Below, piece by piece: positions 18,705 through 26,709 of a DNA stretch of 64,000 nt; the stretch's first letter is position 1; each line of letters starts with the position of its first letter. Under the pieces are notes generated by a model. The model saw only the letters and a program-made list of their open reading frames with translations, was not told the DNA's origin and did no database searches. The DNA is from Bacteroidales bacterium. Its GTDB lineage: Bacteria > Bacteroidota > Bacteroidia > Bacteroidales > UBA932. The position numbers were made by a program, and so were the translations under genes. The stretch is taken from assembly GCA_017561265.1 (NCBI GenBank), contig JAFZDJ010000019.1:55663-119662 (forward strand), read 5' to 3'.

Positions 18705-18977
18705 TCATTCACCGATTAGTGCGGTAAAATTTCTGATTACTTTTTCGTTCCGATCTTTCTGTGCGGCAAGATCATTTTTGGTTTCGTCCAGTCTGTTCTG
18801 GTAATCTGTGATCTCACCCATCTCGCGGTCGATGCTTTCGTTTGCGTGAGTAAGCATACTGATGGTATTTGTGATTAGGTTCACAGCAGTATCAAACTGT
18901 TTAGTAAAGAATTCCGCTCCCTCACGTTTCTTTGTCAAGATATCCTGCTGTTTCTTATGTATACGAAACATTGTCAT
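18705..18977 (-). CDS. Small coiled-coil protein, 90 aa
   Basis: Mostly a long amphipathic helix (ANESIDREMGEITDYQNR then ETKNDLAAQKDRNEK) typical of a coiled coil. Overlaps the HD-hydrolase gene by 4 bases and precedes the ERF gene. Possibly an accessory of the recombination module; function unknown. Confidence 0.75.
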   Translation of the reverse strand: MTMFRIHKKQQDILTKKREGAEFFTKQFDTAVNLITNTISMLTHANESIDREMGEITDYQNRLDETKNDLAAQKDRNEKVIRNFTALIGE

Positions 18978-19561
18978 TCTCTCCCTTCTCTGATAAATGT
19001 TGCAGCTTCATCTGCGGTATGAACGAGCCATGCAAGCGGACACTGCTCATAAGCATTGGAAACATAATCATCGTTTCCTCCCCATGAACTCATATGGCAG
19101 TTGATAGCTACAGCTTCGTCCGGTGTCAGTTTCATAAAATGCTGAACAAGGAATACAGATTTACTTCCATGACCGCCGAAGCAGAATTTTTCCTTAATGG
19201 AATAAGCATCATAGCTTTCCCACTGCCCGAATTCGTTCTTTCGATTTCGCTTTTCATGGGTGTAGAAATTCACCTTGCACAGATCGTGAAATAGCGATGC
19301 AATTACAGCGGACTCTTCTGTAATTTTAATCTCGGGATAAATGTTCATCAGACGTTTCAATTCGTCATAAACATTCAGTGAGTGTACCAGTAGTCCGCCT
19401 GGAAATGCGCCATGATTCTTTGTACTTGCAGGGGCTGTATAGAAATCGCTTTCTTCAAGCCACTGGAGAAGTTCGTCTGCTCCTGGACGATTGATAGCCT
19501 CACACAGCATCTTGAAACGATCCTTATGCGAGACAACCGGCTGATTGGGTTCGTTGTTCAT
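18974..19561 (-). CDS. HD-domain phosphohydrolase
   Basis: 195 aa. The HD signature is visible: GLLVHSLNVYDELKRLM (first His), SLFHDLCKV (the His-Asp pair, about 90) and a later LVHTADEAATF Asp. Such metal-dependent phosphohydrolases act on nucleotides or cyclic nucleotides. It is the first gene after tRNA-Gln in this transcript and precedes the recombination genes. The exact substrate is unknown. Confidence 0.82.
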   Translation of the reverse strand: MNNEPNQPVVSHKDRFKMLCEAINRPGADELLQWLEESDFYTAPASTKNHGAFPGGLLVHSLNVYDELKRLMNIYPEIKITEESAVIASLFHDLCKVNFYTHEKRNRKNEFGQWESYDAYSIKEKFCFGGHGSKSVFLVQHFMKLTPDEAVAINCHMSSWGGNDDYVSNAYEQCPLAWLVHTADEAATFIREGRE

Positions 19562-19615
19562 TTCAGAAACTCCCTTCTATAAAATTTTGAAATTTCCCGG
19601 GTGAATGCCCGGTGA

Positions 19616-19687
19616 CTGGGGTGGTCGGATTCGAACCGACGAATACAGGGATCAAAGTCCTGTGTCTTACCGCTTGACGACACCCCA
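19616..19687 (-). tRNA. tRNA-Gln (anticodon TTG)
   Basis: Full cloverleaf on the minus strand: acceptor TGGGGTG/CACCCCA with G73, D stem, anticodon loop CTTTGAT and T arm GTCGG-TTCGAAT-CCGAC. The U1-A72 pair and G73 are typical of glutamine tRNAs. The last anticodon-stem pair is an A-C mismatch, a small oddity. No CCA is encoded directly. Confidence 0.93.
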
Positions 19688-19732
19688 TTAACACAATATA
19701 AATTGTTAAATTAGCTTTGTATATGTAAATTA

Positions 19733-19754
19733 GAAACCTGTTTGTACAGGTTTC
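19733..19754 (-). terminator. Hairpin after the recombinase-like gene
   Basis: GAAACCTG and CAGGTTTC form a perfect 8-bp stem with a 6-base loop, followed on the minus strand by TAATTT. It lies just past the stop codon at 19764 and before tRNA-Gln, the position expected for a Rho-independent terminator or a processing signal. Confidence 0.6.
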
Positions 19755-19763
19755 ATAATTGAT

Positions 19764-20729
19764 TTAGAATGAATAGTAAGCAAGCTTCCAACGTTGATAA
19801 TCTTCCATGTAATCACGTTCAAGTTGTCTGTTCTTGGAACCAAGCAGATTTCGTCCACTATCAAGTTTATATTCTCTGCCTTCCATATGCCGTTCAGCGG
19901 CTGCCTTGAAACTTGGCGGTATGTTCTGGAATCTTTCCAGCTCATAGGTTCTCCAAAACAATCCTGACAACCATGCTCTGTAATGACTAATCTGCATATC
20001 GGTTTTATACCCGCCGGAACTGTCTCTGCGCCGTCTGCATAAATCTACTCGAATAGATTTTATTGAGGGAACCCCTTTGAAGCTTCTAAGAAGTTCATCG
20101 CCATCAGCTCGTGGTATAAATTTATCATGATTAAGTCTTGCGTGCAGGTATCGGAAAGCATTCATATTAGCACAACACCGGAATGCTTCCAGACCTTCTT
20201 TGTAGAGATGAGCATACGCACCGGTTTCTGCACATCTGACCTCCATCTTTTCAAAATTTACATCACTGCATTTTACAAGAGGGATGAATTCTTCGTCCAT
20301 GCCACCGTAAGCAAGCCAAAGATAGCATCGGAAAATGTTGTCATTCGTCTGTTCAGATGCTGGATCGAACAAGAGATTCAGATAATTTTCAAGATGCATC
20401 GGACCGGACAACATTTGCTGTCTAATCTTTTCAAGACCAACAGTCTGAATCTTTAACATACCGTCGCACGCACCATCGACTTTGTTTACAAGGCACCAAC
20501 GAACATATTCTTTCAGAACAATCAGACGCTGCCATTTACTCCTGGCACGTACCCCGACAATTTGATCGATCACAGGCTGAATTTCTTCGGCGGAGCGGGT
20601 GCAGATGTCAGCACCCCACTCCTCTTCGTATTTCTCAACTGCGTTAAAAACAATTTCGCATACTTCCGCTTTGCTGAGACTTTTATGAACACTGCGGATA
20701 TATTCTCTTTTTAAGGTTTCATTGTACAT
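19764..20729 (-). CDS. Tyrosine-recombinase-like protein, probably degenerate
   Basis: 321 aa. An N-terminal helical region resembles SAM-like core-binding domains. CYLWLAYGGMDEEFIPLVKCSD matches the motif I area of tyrosine recombinases, where active enzymes have G-x-R, but the catalytic Arg is missing, and no clear HxxR or tyrosine nucleophile motif follows. It may be a domesticated or catalytically dead integrase relative acting as a DNA-binding protein. It is expressed from the consensus promoter at 21368-21396 together with the MazF-like gene. Confidence 0.5.
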   Translation of the reverse strand: MYNETLKREYIRSVHKSLSKAEVCEIVFNAVEKYEEEWGADICTRSAEEIQPVIDQIVGVRARSKWQRLIVLKEYVRWCLVNKVDGACDGMLKIQTVGLEKIRQQMLSGPMHLENYLNLLFDPASEQTNDNIFRCYLWLAYGGMDEEFIPLVKCSDVNFEKMEVRCAETGAYAHLYKEGLEAFRCCANMNAFRYLHARLNHDKFIPRADGDELLRSFKGVPSIKSIRVDLCRRRRDSSGGYKTDMQISHYRAWLSGLFWRTYELERFQNIPPSFKAAAERHMEGREYKLDSGRNLLGSKNRQLERDYMEDYQRWKLAYYSF

Positions 20730-20798
20730 AACTGTACTCCGATCATTTACTGAGTTTACTGAAAAGCTCGGTTAGAGTTGCTAATTCCGAACTCAAAA

Positions 20799-21287
20799 TT
20801 ACGGTGATGTCATCAGTACATCGTCTGCAAAAATTTTATTCAGGGCAGAAGCTTTCTCCCATATATGATGCAGAAGTCCCGGATCAATATATGCGATTGC
20901 TGAAGTTGCAAGAAGATTTGCCACAGCAATCTTACTCATCAATTCGTCCGGAACCGAAGTGATGTATTTACCAAGTCGCTCTTTCGACATTCTTTCCGGA
21001 TTCTCACAAAGCACCATACTGTCGCGGACAAGTCCGATAGAAGCAGGGAGTATAACGTGAGTGGGCTGTGCTGTCTTTTTCAGAGCACTTGTCAATGGAA
21101 GGACGATAAGATTTGGGCTGTGTTTATTACCAAGATTGTTCTGATAGACAACGCCTGGACGCCAGCCTTTCTGCTCATTTCCTTCACCATCAAAACGCAT
21201 CATATAGATATCGCCGATTTTCGGAATTCTCCCGGGAGGGGGTTTTCCTTTGTCCTGATTTTTATTGGTTTGGCATACGTTCATCGT
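20799..21287 (-). CDS. MazF/PemK-family protein
   Basis: 162 aa; start at MNVCQTN behind GAAAGGAAG. The fold signature is clear: PKIGDIYMMRF, GWRPGVVYQNN (the RPxxV element) and LIVLPLTSALKK, as in MazF/PemK ribonuclease toxins. An extra C-terminal region of about 40 residues follows. No antitoxin-like gene is adjacent: upstream lies a strong promoter, downstream the recombinase-like gene. It may be an RNA-cleaving toxin used against the host, or a non-toxic regulator. Confidence 0.75.
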   Translation of the reverse strand, partial: TMNVCQTNKNQDKGKPPPGRIPKIGDIYMMRFDGEGNEQKGWRPGVVYQNNLGNKHSPNLIVLPLTSALKKTAQPTHVILPASIGLVRDSMVLCENPERMSKERLGKYITSVPDELMSKIAVANLLATSAIAYIDPGLLHHIWEKASALNKIFADDVLMTSP

Positions 21288-21367
21288 GTCACTTCCTTTC
21301 AATGTTGCAGGGTTGATAACTTATGTATTGGAAGGATGTCTCATGGCACTTAGTGTATTACAATCAT

Positions 21368-21396
21368 ATTATAACACATTATAAGAGCGTTGTCAA
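21368..21396 (-). promoter_or_regulatory. Consensus vegetative promoter
   Basis: On the minus strand TTGACA (21391-21396) and TATAAT (21368-21373) are separated by exactly 17 bases: both hexamers match the sigma-70/sigma-A consensus. It points at the MazF-like gene about 80 bases downstream and probably drives early transcription toward the replication block. Confidence 0.9.
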
Positions 21397-21443
21397 GCTA
21401 ATTTAATAAATTACTGAAAACTTTTTGAGACGCAAATTTGGGA

Positions 21444-21803
21444 TTATTGTGCGATAACAGTAAACACGGAATCGCTGCATTTCACATGAAAGACAGTTCC
21501 GAGGATTGACTCTTTGTCTGCAAGCGAGATTTTTTTTACGCCGTTCAGACGGAGCCATGTGTTATTGCCTCGAAAGAACATACAATCCGGATTATAGAGA
21601 AGGTTCAGCTGATGAAATTCAAGCGAATATTCTACGGATGTTTCTCGTGTCTGGTTCTCGGAAGCGAGGATATATTTTGCCGGTCGCTTCGTCTTCATCA
21701 GATCATGCAGTTCCTGCATGGACAAATTTTTCATATTCTGTAGTTCCTCCATTGATTTTTTGAAATCTTTATGGTATACTACTGGTGAGAGCGGTGTTTT
21801 CAT
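21444..21803 (-). CDS. Hypothetical protein, 119 aa
   Basis: First gene behind the LexA-box promoter at 21931-21959. The N-terminal third is basic and helical (KDFKKSMEELQNMKNLSMQ), the rest strand-rich. No family recognised. Its position suggests it is the DNA-damage-inducible gene of the region, for instance an induction or anti-repressor function, but that is inference from the promoter only. Confidence 0.65.
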   Translation of the reverse strand: MKTPLSPVVYHKDFKKSMEELQNMKNLSMQELHDLMKTKRPAKYILASENQTRETSVEYSLEFHQLNLLYNPDCMFFRGNNTWLRLNGVKKISLADKESILGTVFHVKCSDSVFTVIAQ

Positions 21804-21871
21804 TAGCGGTAATGGTTGTCATCGTTCTCTGTGAAGTATGCCTGAGTAAGGTGTATTTCAATAGCGGCGGT

Positions 21872-21896
21872 ATGGTGTCAGACATACCGCCGTTCT
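21872..21896 (-). promoter_or_regulatory. Leader hairpin downstream of the LexA-box promoter
   Basis: GGCGGTATG and CATACCGCC form a perfect 9-bp stem with an 8-base loop in the untranslated leader of the gene at 21444-21803. No T-run follows, so it is more likely an mRNA-stabilising or regulatory structure than a terminator. Confidence 0.5.
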
Positions 21897-21907
21897 TTCG
21901 CCACCAA

Positions 21908-21925
21908 CACGAACAATAGTTCGTG
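21908..21925 (-). promoter_or_regulatory. LexA/DinR-type SOS box
   Basis: CACGAAC-AATA-GTTCGTG is a perfect 7-bp inverted repeat containing CGAACNNNNGTTCG, the box bound by LexA (DinR) in Bacillus and other Firmicutes. It sits 5 bases downstream of the -10 hexamer of the promoter at 21931-21959, a position where a bound repressor would block initiation. A phage-encoded repressor with similar specificity is an alternative. Confidence 0.7.
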
Positions 21926-21930
21926 CCTAT

Positions 21931-21959
21931 ATCATATCACAAACGCCCGTTTCTGTCAA
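21931..21959 (-). promoter_or_regulatory. Strong promoter controlled by the SOS box
   Basis: TTGACA (21954-21959), 17-base spacer and TATGAT (21931-21936) on the minus strand. It drives the gene at 21444-21803 and perhaps, through it, the second promoter region at 21368. The adjacent operator implies damage-regulated expression. Confidence 0.85.
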
Positions 21960-22066
21960 GTAGGTGCAAAAATATTGTGTTATGAATATCTGCATCGACA
22001 TATAGAAGGAATTGGGTATTATGATATATTTCAATGTACACCTAAATAATTCAATGGTTGGATTAT

Positions 22067-22675
22067 TTACCAAAAACGGTAGTACCTTTTATCTGGGATA
22101 CACACTGGGATTAAAACGCTGCTATTCCATTGATATTCGTACTCTTTTGTCATTGCTGAATAGCATTGTTCATTCTTCCAGACAAATTGGATGTCTGGGT
22201 ATTTATCTTGAAGATTCCACTCTATACACTGATACACATCGCACCAAAATTTTTTAGTCTTCCTATTTTCAAGGTCGTTACTATCTGTCCACTTAATCGG
22301 AAGACCTGTTTGCTGCGTGTAGGTATCTTTTGTCAGAATTACTTTATTACCTCTGCTGCTCTGCGATAAAAGGAGTTGTACAGCCGCATCCTGGTGCTCC
22401 GGATTCTTAAAATCAAATTTAACTTTATACCCGGATCCAAAGATATAATTCAATTCCTTGTGAAGCAGCGTAAATAGTTCGTCTGGTGCGTCGAGTGTTT
22501 TTCGGCATTTTTCTACTATATAGTCAGCAGGGGTTAATTTATTGGCAAGAACAGCGGTATCGGTATAAATCTGGTTTTGTTGAGAGACGACTGTTCTTTC
22601 GTATTTATCGCCCAAACTTTTTGTTCCAATATAACTCAGACCGAGTATAGCGAGAAATGCATCTAAAAGTCCCAT
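22067..22675 (-). CDS. Membrane-tethered hypothetical protein, 202 aa
   Basis: Opens with a short hydrophobic helix (MGLLDAFLAILGLSYIG), suggesting membrane association, followed by a soluble mixed alpha/beta domain with many aromatic residues near the C-terminus. No known family. The ribosome site is weak. It overlaps nothing and is the last gene before the SOS-controlled promoter region. Confidence 0.65.
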   Translation of the reverse strand: MGLLDAFLAILGLSYIGTKSLGDKYERTVVSQQNQIYTDTAVLANKLTPADYIVEKCRKTLDAPDELFTLLHKELNYIFGSGYKVKFDFKNPEHQDAAVQLLLSQSSRGNKVILTKDTYTQQTGLPIKWTDSNDLENRKTKKFWCDVYQCIEWNLQDKYPDIQFVWKNEQCYSAMTKEYEYQWNSSVLIPVCIPDKRYYRFW

Positions 22676-22676
22676 G

Positions 22677-22907
22677 TTAAGCTGCCGCCTTTGTTATGTT
22701 TTCTATTGCTTCATCGATGTCTCCGGTGGCATTTTCCAGACAGTATACAGCGGACTCCATTTTTTCACATCGTTCACTGTCCTGCAGATTTTCCGGAAGA
22801 TTGTCGATGCAGTCCTGTTCTTCTTCTGCTGCCCTTTCAACCAGAGCTTTTGCCTTTTCAAGGAACAGTTCTGCCTGTTTCAAAAGATCTCTTCTTTTGT
22901 TATTCAT
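22677..22907 (-). CDS. Small helical acidic protein, 76 aa
   Basis: Two predicted helices rich in E, A and L (QAELFLEKAKALVERAAEEE and further), with GAAAGGAAG before the start. Looks like a helical hairpin or coiled-coil adaptor. Starts one base after the membrane-tethered protein's frame begins, so the two are co-expressed. Confidence 0.7.
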   Translation of the reverse strand: MNNKRRDLLKQAELFLEKAKALVERAAEEEQDCIDNLPENLQDSERCEKMESAVYCLENATGDIDEAIENITKAAA

Positions 22908-22917
22908 GCGCTTCCTT

Positions 22918-23259
22918 TCATGCCCATAAACTGGGGAAAGTAAATTTTACAATCAGATCACCATCTTCATCTACAGAGAATCCGAAGGAGTCCGTACACT
23001 GGATCAGACGGAAGAATTCACTCTGCTTCCCTTTCAGAACAAACTCCGGAACGAGCATGGCGATATGAACATGGTGTGTATTTTCGTCAATTTCGGCATC
23101 AATAGCGGTAGCATCATGCTCTTGAATCAGAACATCGATAGCTTCGCAGTATTCTTTCAGGATTTCAAGTCTGTCTTCCTGCAGCTTCAAAGGTTTGATC
23201 CGTTCAGTTGCTTCTTCGACCACCATGGAAACGGTATCAAAACAGTTAATAAAAGGCAT
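22918..23259 (-). CDS. Hypothetical protein, 113 aa
   Basis: The start is placed at MPFINCFDTVS because GGAGGAG lies directly before it; a longer frame would put that site inside the gene. Mixed alpha/beta composition, acidic C-terminal strands (VDEDGDLIVKFTFPSLWA). Follows the gene at 23273. No family recognised. Confidence 0.7.
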   Translation of the reverse strand: MPFINCFDTVSMVVEEATERIKPLKLQEDRLEILKEYCEAIDVLIQEHDATAIDAEIDENTHHVHIAMLVPEFVLKGKQSEFFRLIQCTDSFGFSVDEDGDLIVKFTFPSLWA

Positions 23260-23272
23260 TTCTTTCTCCTCC

Positions 23273-23671
23273 TTACTCAAGCGGAACAGTCAGTCCATGA
23301 AATGTAAACGTAATAACCACTCTTCCGTTTTTCTTGGGATATATATCTGTGTTGCTGGCAAGAACGACAGCTTTCAGAAACCAATCTGACTTTCTGAAGG
23401 TCAGATTCTTTCCTTCGATACTAACGCTTCCCATACTTGGATATGGTTCATTTGTTTTGTACGAAACGGCAGCGTTTGTATTTTCTTTTACAAGATGGTA
23501 AGTATACGCCAGATCACGCAGACGCATAGGGTTCACAATAGAAGTTCTTCCTTCATCTTCTTCTATCTGTTGACGCAGACTCTCAAAGAAGAAGTCATCA
23601 TCCGTTCCTTCCATCATCTGTTCCCATTCTTCTCTGGACATATGCTCAAACGGGTTGTATTGTTCGTCCAT
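23273..23671 (-). CDS. Hypothetical acidic protein, 132 aa
   Basis: First gene behind the promoter at 23704-23732. N-terminal acidic helix (REEWEQMMEGTDDDFFFES), then a strand-rich C-terminal half. The tail FTFHGLTVPLE is similar in style to the end of the next gene's product, which may hint at related folds. Function unknown. Confidence 0.7.
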   Translation of the reverse strand: MDEQYNPFEHMSREEWEQMMEGTDDDFFFESLRQQIEEDEGRTSIVNPMRLRDLAYTYHLVKENTNAAVSYKTNEPYPSMGSVSIEGKNLTFRKSDWFLKAVVLASNTDIYPKKNGRVVITFTFHGLTVPLE

Positions 23672-23703
23672 TTCTGTACCGTCCTTTCTTTTTTCTATGT
23701 AAT

Positions 23704-23732
23704 ATTATACCATAATTCCGATTTCTGTTCAA
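23704..23732 (-). promoter_or_regulatory. Vegetative promoter
   Basis: TTGAAC (23727-23732) and TATAAT (23704-23709) with a 17-base spacer on the minus strand, about 35 bases upstream of the start at 23671. The -35 box overlaps the end of the preceding gene. It would drive the four small genes down to 22067. Confidence 0.8.
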
Positions 23733-23947
23733 GATGATTCCTCCATTCTTTCATGTACACGGTAGGTTTCTTCGAGTTTAGTCGGGGATGGTGAGCTGCT
23801 GAGTTTTTCAATCCTGCCATTGTTTACGGAGTATAGAAAATACTTATCTCTGGATGGTTTACTTGTAAGGATGAAAATCAATTTGCCGTTGCGGTTAAAG
23901 TAGGAAACCCAAAGGACTTCCCCTTTCGGTATCTTTACTTCAGCCAT
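23729..23947 (-). CDS. Small hypothetical protein, 72 aa
   Basis: Strand-rich small protein (GEVLWVSYFNRNGKLIFILTSK) with a polar C-terminal helix. Overlaps the nucleotidyltransferase gene by 13 bases. No family recognised. Confidence 0.65.
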   Translation of the reverse strand: MAEVKIPKGEVLWVSYFNRNGKLIFILTSKPSRDKYFLYSVNNGRIEKLSSSPSPTKLEETYRVHERMEESS

Positions 23948-24975
23948 TTGTTATCACCGGTAGCAGCATAATAATTGATGCACATAACCAGCTCCTCCAC
24001 TTTCTTCATGTCCGGATGGCTCGGAAGACCGGTATTTTCTTTTGCATATGCAAGTCTCTTTTCAAAGTCCTGTACCATCTGGAAAAATTCATCACGGTAT
24101 GTACCGTCTTCCTGCTGAAAATCTCCATTACGGACAGACATCAGGAGATCATGATCTGCTTCTCGATATGTGATAATTTCTTCCTTTTCAAGGATATCCA
24201 GACACATAAGATAGAGGCGGATCAGATGCATAGCGTGCTTGTTCAGATGGTTGTCATCTTTCTTTCGATTTCTGCCGTTCAGTTTGTCATAATCCTTCAG
24301 AATATTTGCCAGTTCGTTGAGCATACCACAGAAGGAGCGGGCAGGAAATTTTTCAAGCTGAATATCTGCGAAGATTTCTCTGTCGAGGTCATCACGTTCG
24401 CTGACATCTGTATAGAGATGAATCTTCCCAAGATCGAAAGACTCATACTTGTCTCTGAAGGCGGCAAGAGCATTCTGCATACTGCCGAGAATATGTTCTT
24501 CTTTCTTTGCCTGCGGGAGTTTGTCCCGTGCAATTGCATTTTCCAGTCTCCTAAGCTGCGCAGTGGCATATCCCCCAAAAGACTGAGTAGCTCTTCTGGA
24601 AAGGAAAATCTTTCGGTTACGAAGAAGCATACTTCCTGCATGTGTTACATACAGATAGTGTTCAGGTTTACATCCGAGCATCTCGATTGTGTTCGGATTG
24701 CAGTTCAGAAGAAGACCTACCAGCTTACGGAATCCGTAAATAGTGGTATCGGTTTCTGCATCCACATACTGTTCGAAGTTGCTCATACCGAGGATATCGG
24801 ACTGGCTGTTCATGGCACAACCCCTAACATCCACATCAGAGGTTTCTGTATTGGTACCATAAGCATGACTCCCACCCAGGGTTAGGAACATGATATAATC
24901 TTTCAGATGCTCATTCGTCCTCAGAAAGTCATAATCGTGACTCTGAACAATTGAGTGAAGCTGTGTATTTGTCAT
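23935..24975 (-). CDS. Nucleotidyltransferase-fold protein
   Basis: 346 aa. The pol-beta-type motif is clear: LGGSHAYGTNTETSDVDVRG (G-S...SDxD, about residues 33-52), with the two metal-binding aspartates. The C-terminal part is helical with HxxHLNKHAMHLIRL-like repeats of His. Phage copies of this family can modify tRNA or small molecules, but the acceptor is unknown. It overlaps the desulfurase gene by 4 bases, which suggests a joint role. Confidence 0.8.
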   Translation of the reverse strand: MTNTQLHSIVQSHDYDFLRTNEHLKDYIMFLTLGGSHAYGTNTETSDVDVRGCAMNSQSDILGMSNFEQYVDAETDTTIYGFRKLVGLLLNCNPNTIEMLGCKPEHYLYVTHAGSMLLRNRKIFLSRRATQSFGGYATAQLRRLENAIARDKLPQAKKEEHILGSMQNALAAFRDKYESFDLGKIHLYTDVSERDDLDREIFADIQLEKFPARSFCGMLNELANILKDYDKLNGRNRKKDDNHLNKHAMHLIRLYLMCLDILEKEEIITYREADHDLLMSVRNGDFQQEDGTYRDEFFQMVQDFEKRLAYAKENTGLPSHPDMKKVEELVMCINYYAATGDNKWLK

Positions 24976-26123
24976 GTAATTCCTCCATTTCTTAGTAAAG
25001 AAGCGCAGTCTGTGATGATTTCTGCCGCTCGGGACACCTCTCCGACAGTATTCATTCTGGAGAAGGATACTCTGATAGAATTCCTTGCTTCTTCTGGAGT
25101 TCTTCTCATTGCTGTCAGAACATAGCTCGGTTCTGATTCATGTGTATTGCAAGCGGCACCGGCAGAAACGCACACGCTTTCAGAGTTCAACATTAGTAGC
25201 ATAGATTCTCCATCCACTCCCTCAAATCCGAAATTGATAACGGACTGACCGCATCCGTTCCAGAATAGATTGTCGAAAAGTTTTTTCTTCTTGGATTCTT
25301 CAATCAGCATCAGAAGAAAAATGTTGCGGGCAGTGCGGATATCCTCAAATGCTTCTTCATCTATGATTTCACAGGCTTTACCGAGTCCTACTATTGCTGC
25401 CGTATTTTCTGTCCCGCCTCGAAGTCCGAATTCCTGAGATCTGCTTCCCAAAATTACAGGATCCAGAAGACTTTTGTCTTTTACAAACAATGCTCCACTT
25501 CCCTTCGGACCGTGAATCTTATGACCGGATATGGTTAAAAAATCGCAGTGCATTGTATCTATATTGATCTTCTGTTTTCCTGCCGCTTGAACACAGTCAG
25601 TCATGAACAGGATTCCGTTATTTTCACAGATTCTTCCGATTTCTGCTGTGGGGTTTTCGGCTCCTGTTTCATTATTGACAGCCATTACACAGACAAGACC
25701 CGTTGCAGGACGGATCTCGGCTTCAATATCCATTATGTCGATTCTGCCATTCATCATAGGCGGGATATATGATATTGAAAAAGAATATCTGTCCTGTAGG
25801 ATTTTCATAACAGACAGAACAGAATGATGTTCGATTTCCGTTGTGATGATATGAGTTTTCCCGATACTTTGGAGGTGACTAATCAAACCGAAAATCGCCA
25901 GTTGATTGGCTTCCGTCCCGCCGGAAGTAAAGATAATCTGATCAGGTTTACAGCCAACGAACTCAGCCGTGCGCTGTCTTGCAGTATCTATGGCCCGTCT
26001 TGCAGATGCGCCTTTAGAATGAAAAGAACCAGGGTTCCCATATTCATTCTGCAGGAACGGCATCATTTCATCCAGAACCCTACTGTCAATCTGGGTGGAA
26101 GCTGCGTTATCGAGGTAAATCAT
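24972..26123 (-). CDS. Cysteine desulfurase (NifS/IscS family)
   Basis: 383 aa PLP enzyme that takes sulfur from cysteine as a persulfide. The PLP lysine lies in ISGHKIHGPKGSGALF (about 200), with the preceding His-rich region DCVQAAGKQKI. The catalytic Cys loop is visible in VSAGAACNTHESEP (about 322). Partners such as IscU or DndC are not nearby. Possible uses are tRNA thiolation, Fe-S assembly for NrdG, or DNA phosphorothioation; none is proven. Stop overlaps the nucleotidyltransferase start. Confidence 0.93.
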   Translation of the reverse strand: MIYLDNAASTQIDSRVLDEMMPFLQNEYGNPGSFHSKGASARRAIDTARQRTAEFVGCKPDQIIFTSGGTEANQLAIFGLISHLQSIGKTHIITTEIEHHSVLSVMKILQDRYSFSISYIPPMMNGRIDIMDIEAEIRPATGLVCVMAVNNETGAENPTAEIGRICENNGILFMTDCVQAAGKQKINIDTMHCDFLTISGHKIHGPKGSGALFVKDKSLLDPVILGSRSQEFGLRGGTENTAAIVGLGKACEIIDEEAFEDIRTARNIFLLMLIEESKKKKLFDNLFWNGCGQSVINFGFEGVDGESMLLMLNSESVCVSAGAACNTHESEPSYVLTAMRRTPEEARNSIRVSFSRMNTVGEVSRAAEIITDCASLLRNGGIT

Positions 26124-26142
26124 AGAATCCTCCTCTTGCTGG

Positions 26143-26709
26143 TTATAACACCGCTTCGATCAGTTCGTCAAGCGTTCTGGGAGTGTAGTCCATGTACGGC
26201 ATCATACATCCTACGTTGATGATATTGCCGTAACTGTCTCCGGGATGCCGTCTTGTCTCTCTGAGCTGCGCTCTCCATTCGTTCAGAAAGTCATTTTCCC
26301 TGGTAGTGTGAATATGACCGCACAGCATATAATTGTCTTTGTTGTATGCGCTTTTGTAGAAAAGTATCGGATAATGAGACAGAATAACGTGTCTGCCATT
26401 ATCTGTGATTTCCTTATACTCCTTTACGTCCTGCAGCAACTTGCGGAGTTTTCCAGTAGGATTTCTGTCGTGATTTCCGGAAATGAGAACTTTCTGTCCG
26501 TTCAGCTTTTTCAAAATACGGATCCATTCGTCTTCAGTTGTCCAGCAGAAGTCGCCGAGGATATAAACTGTATCTCCTTTTTCGACTACGCTGTTCCATC
26601 TGCGAATCAGCTCTTCCTCCATTTCTTCTGTATCACGGAATGGTCTTTTATCGAAACGGATGATATTTTCATGTCCGAAATGAGTATCGGAAATATAAAA
26701 GTTACGCAT
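26143..26709 (-). CDS. Metallophosphoesterase
   Basis: 188 aa calcineurin-like fold: SDTHFGHENIIRF (DxH, residue about 7), YILGDFCW (GDxx), LISGNHDR (GNHD) and HVILSHYP plus CGHIHT complete the two-metal site. This is the small phage-associated subfamily often annotated as a phosphoesterase or 2',3'-cyclic nucleotide phosphodiesterase. Substrate unknown. Confidence 0.93.
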   Translation of the reverse strand: MRNFYISDTHFGHENIIRFDKRPFRDTEEMEEELIRRWNSVVEKGDTVYILGDFCWTTEDEWIRILKKLNGQKVLISGNHDRNPTGKLRKLLQDVKEYKEITDNGRHVILSHYPILFYKSAYNKDNYMLCGHIHTTRENDFLNEWRAQLRETRRHPGDSYGNIINVGCMMPYMDYTPRTLDELIEAVL

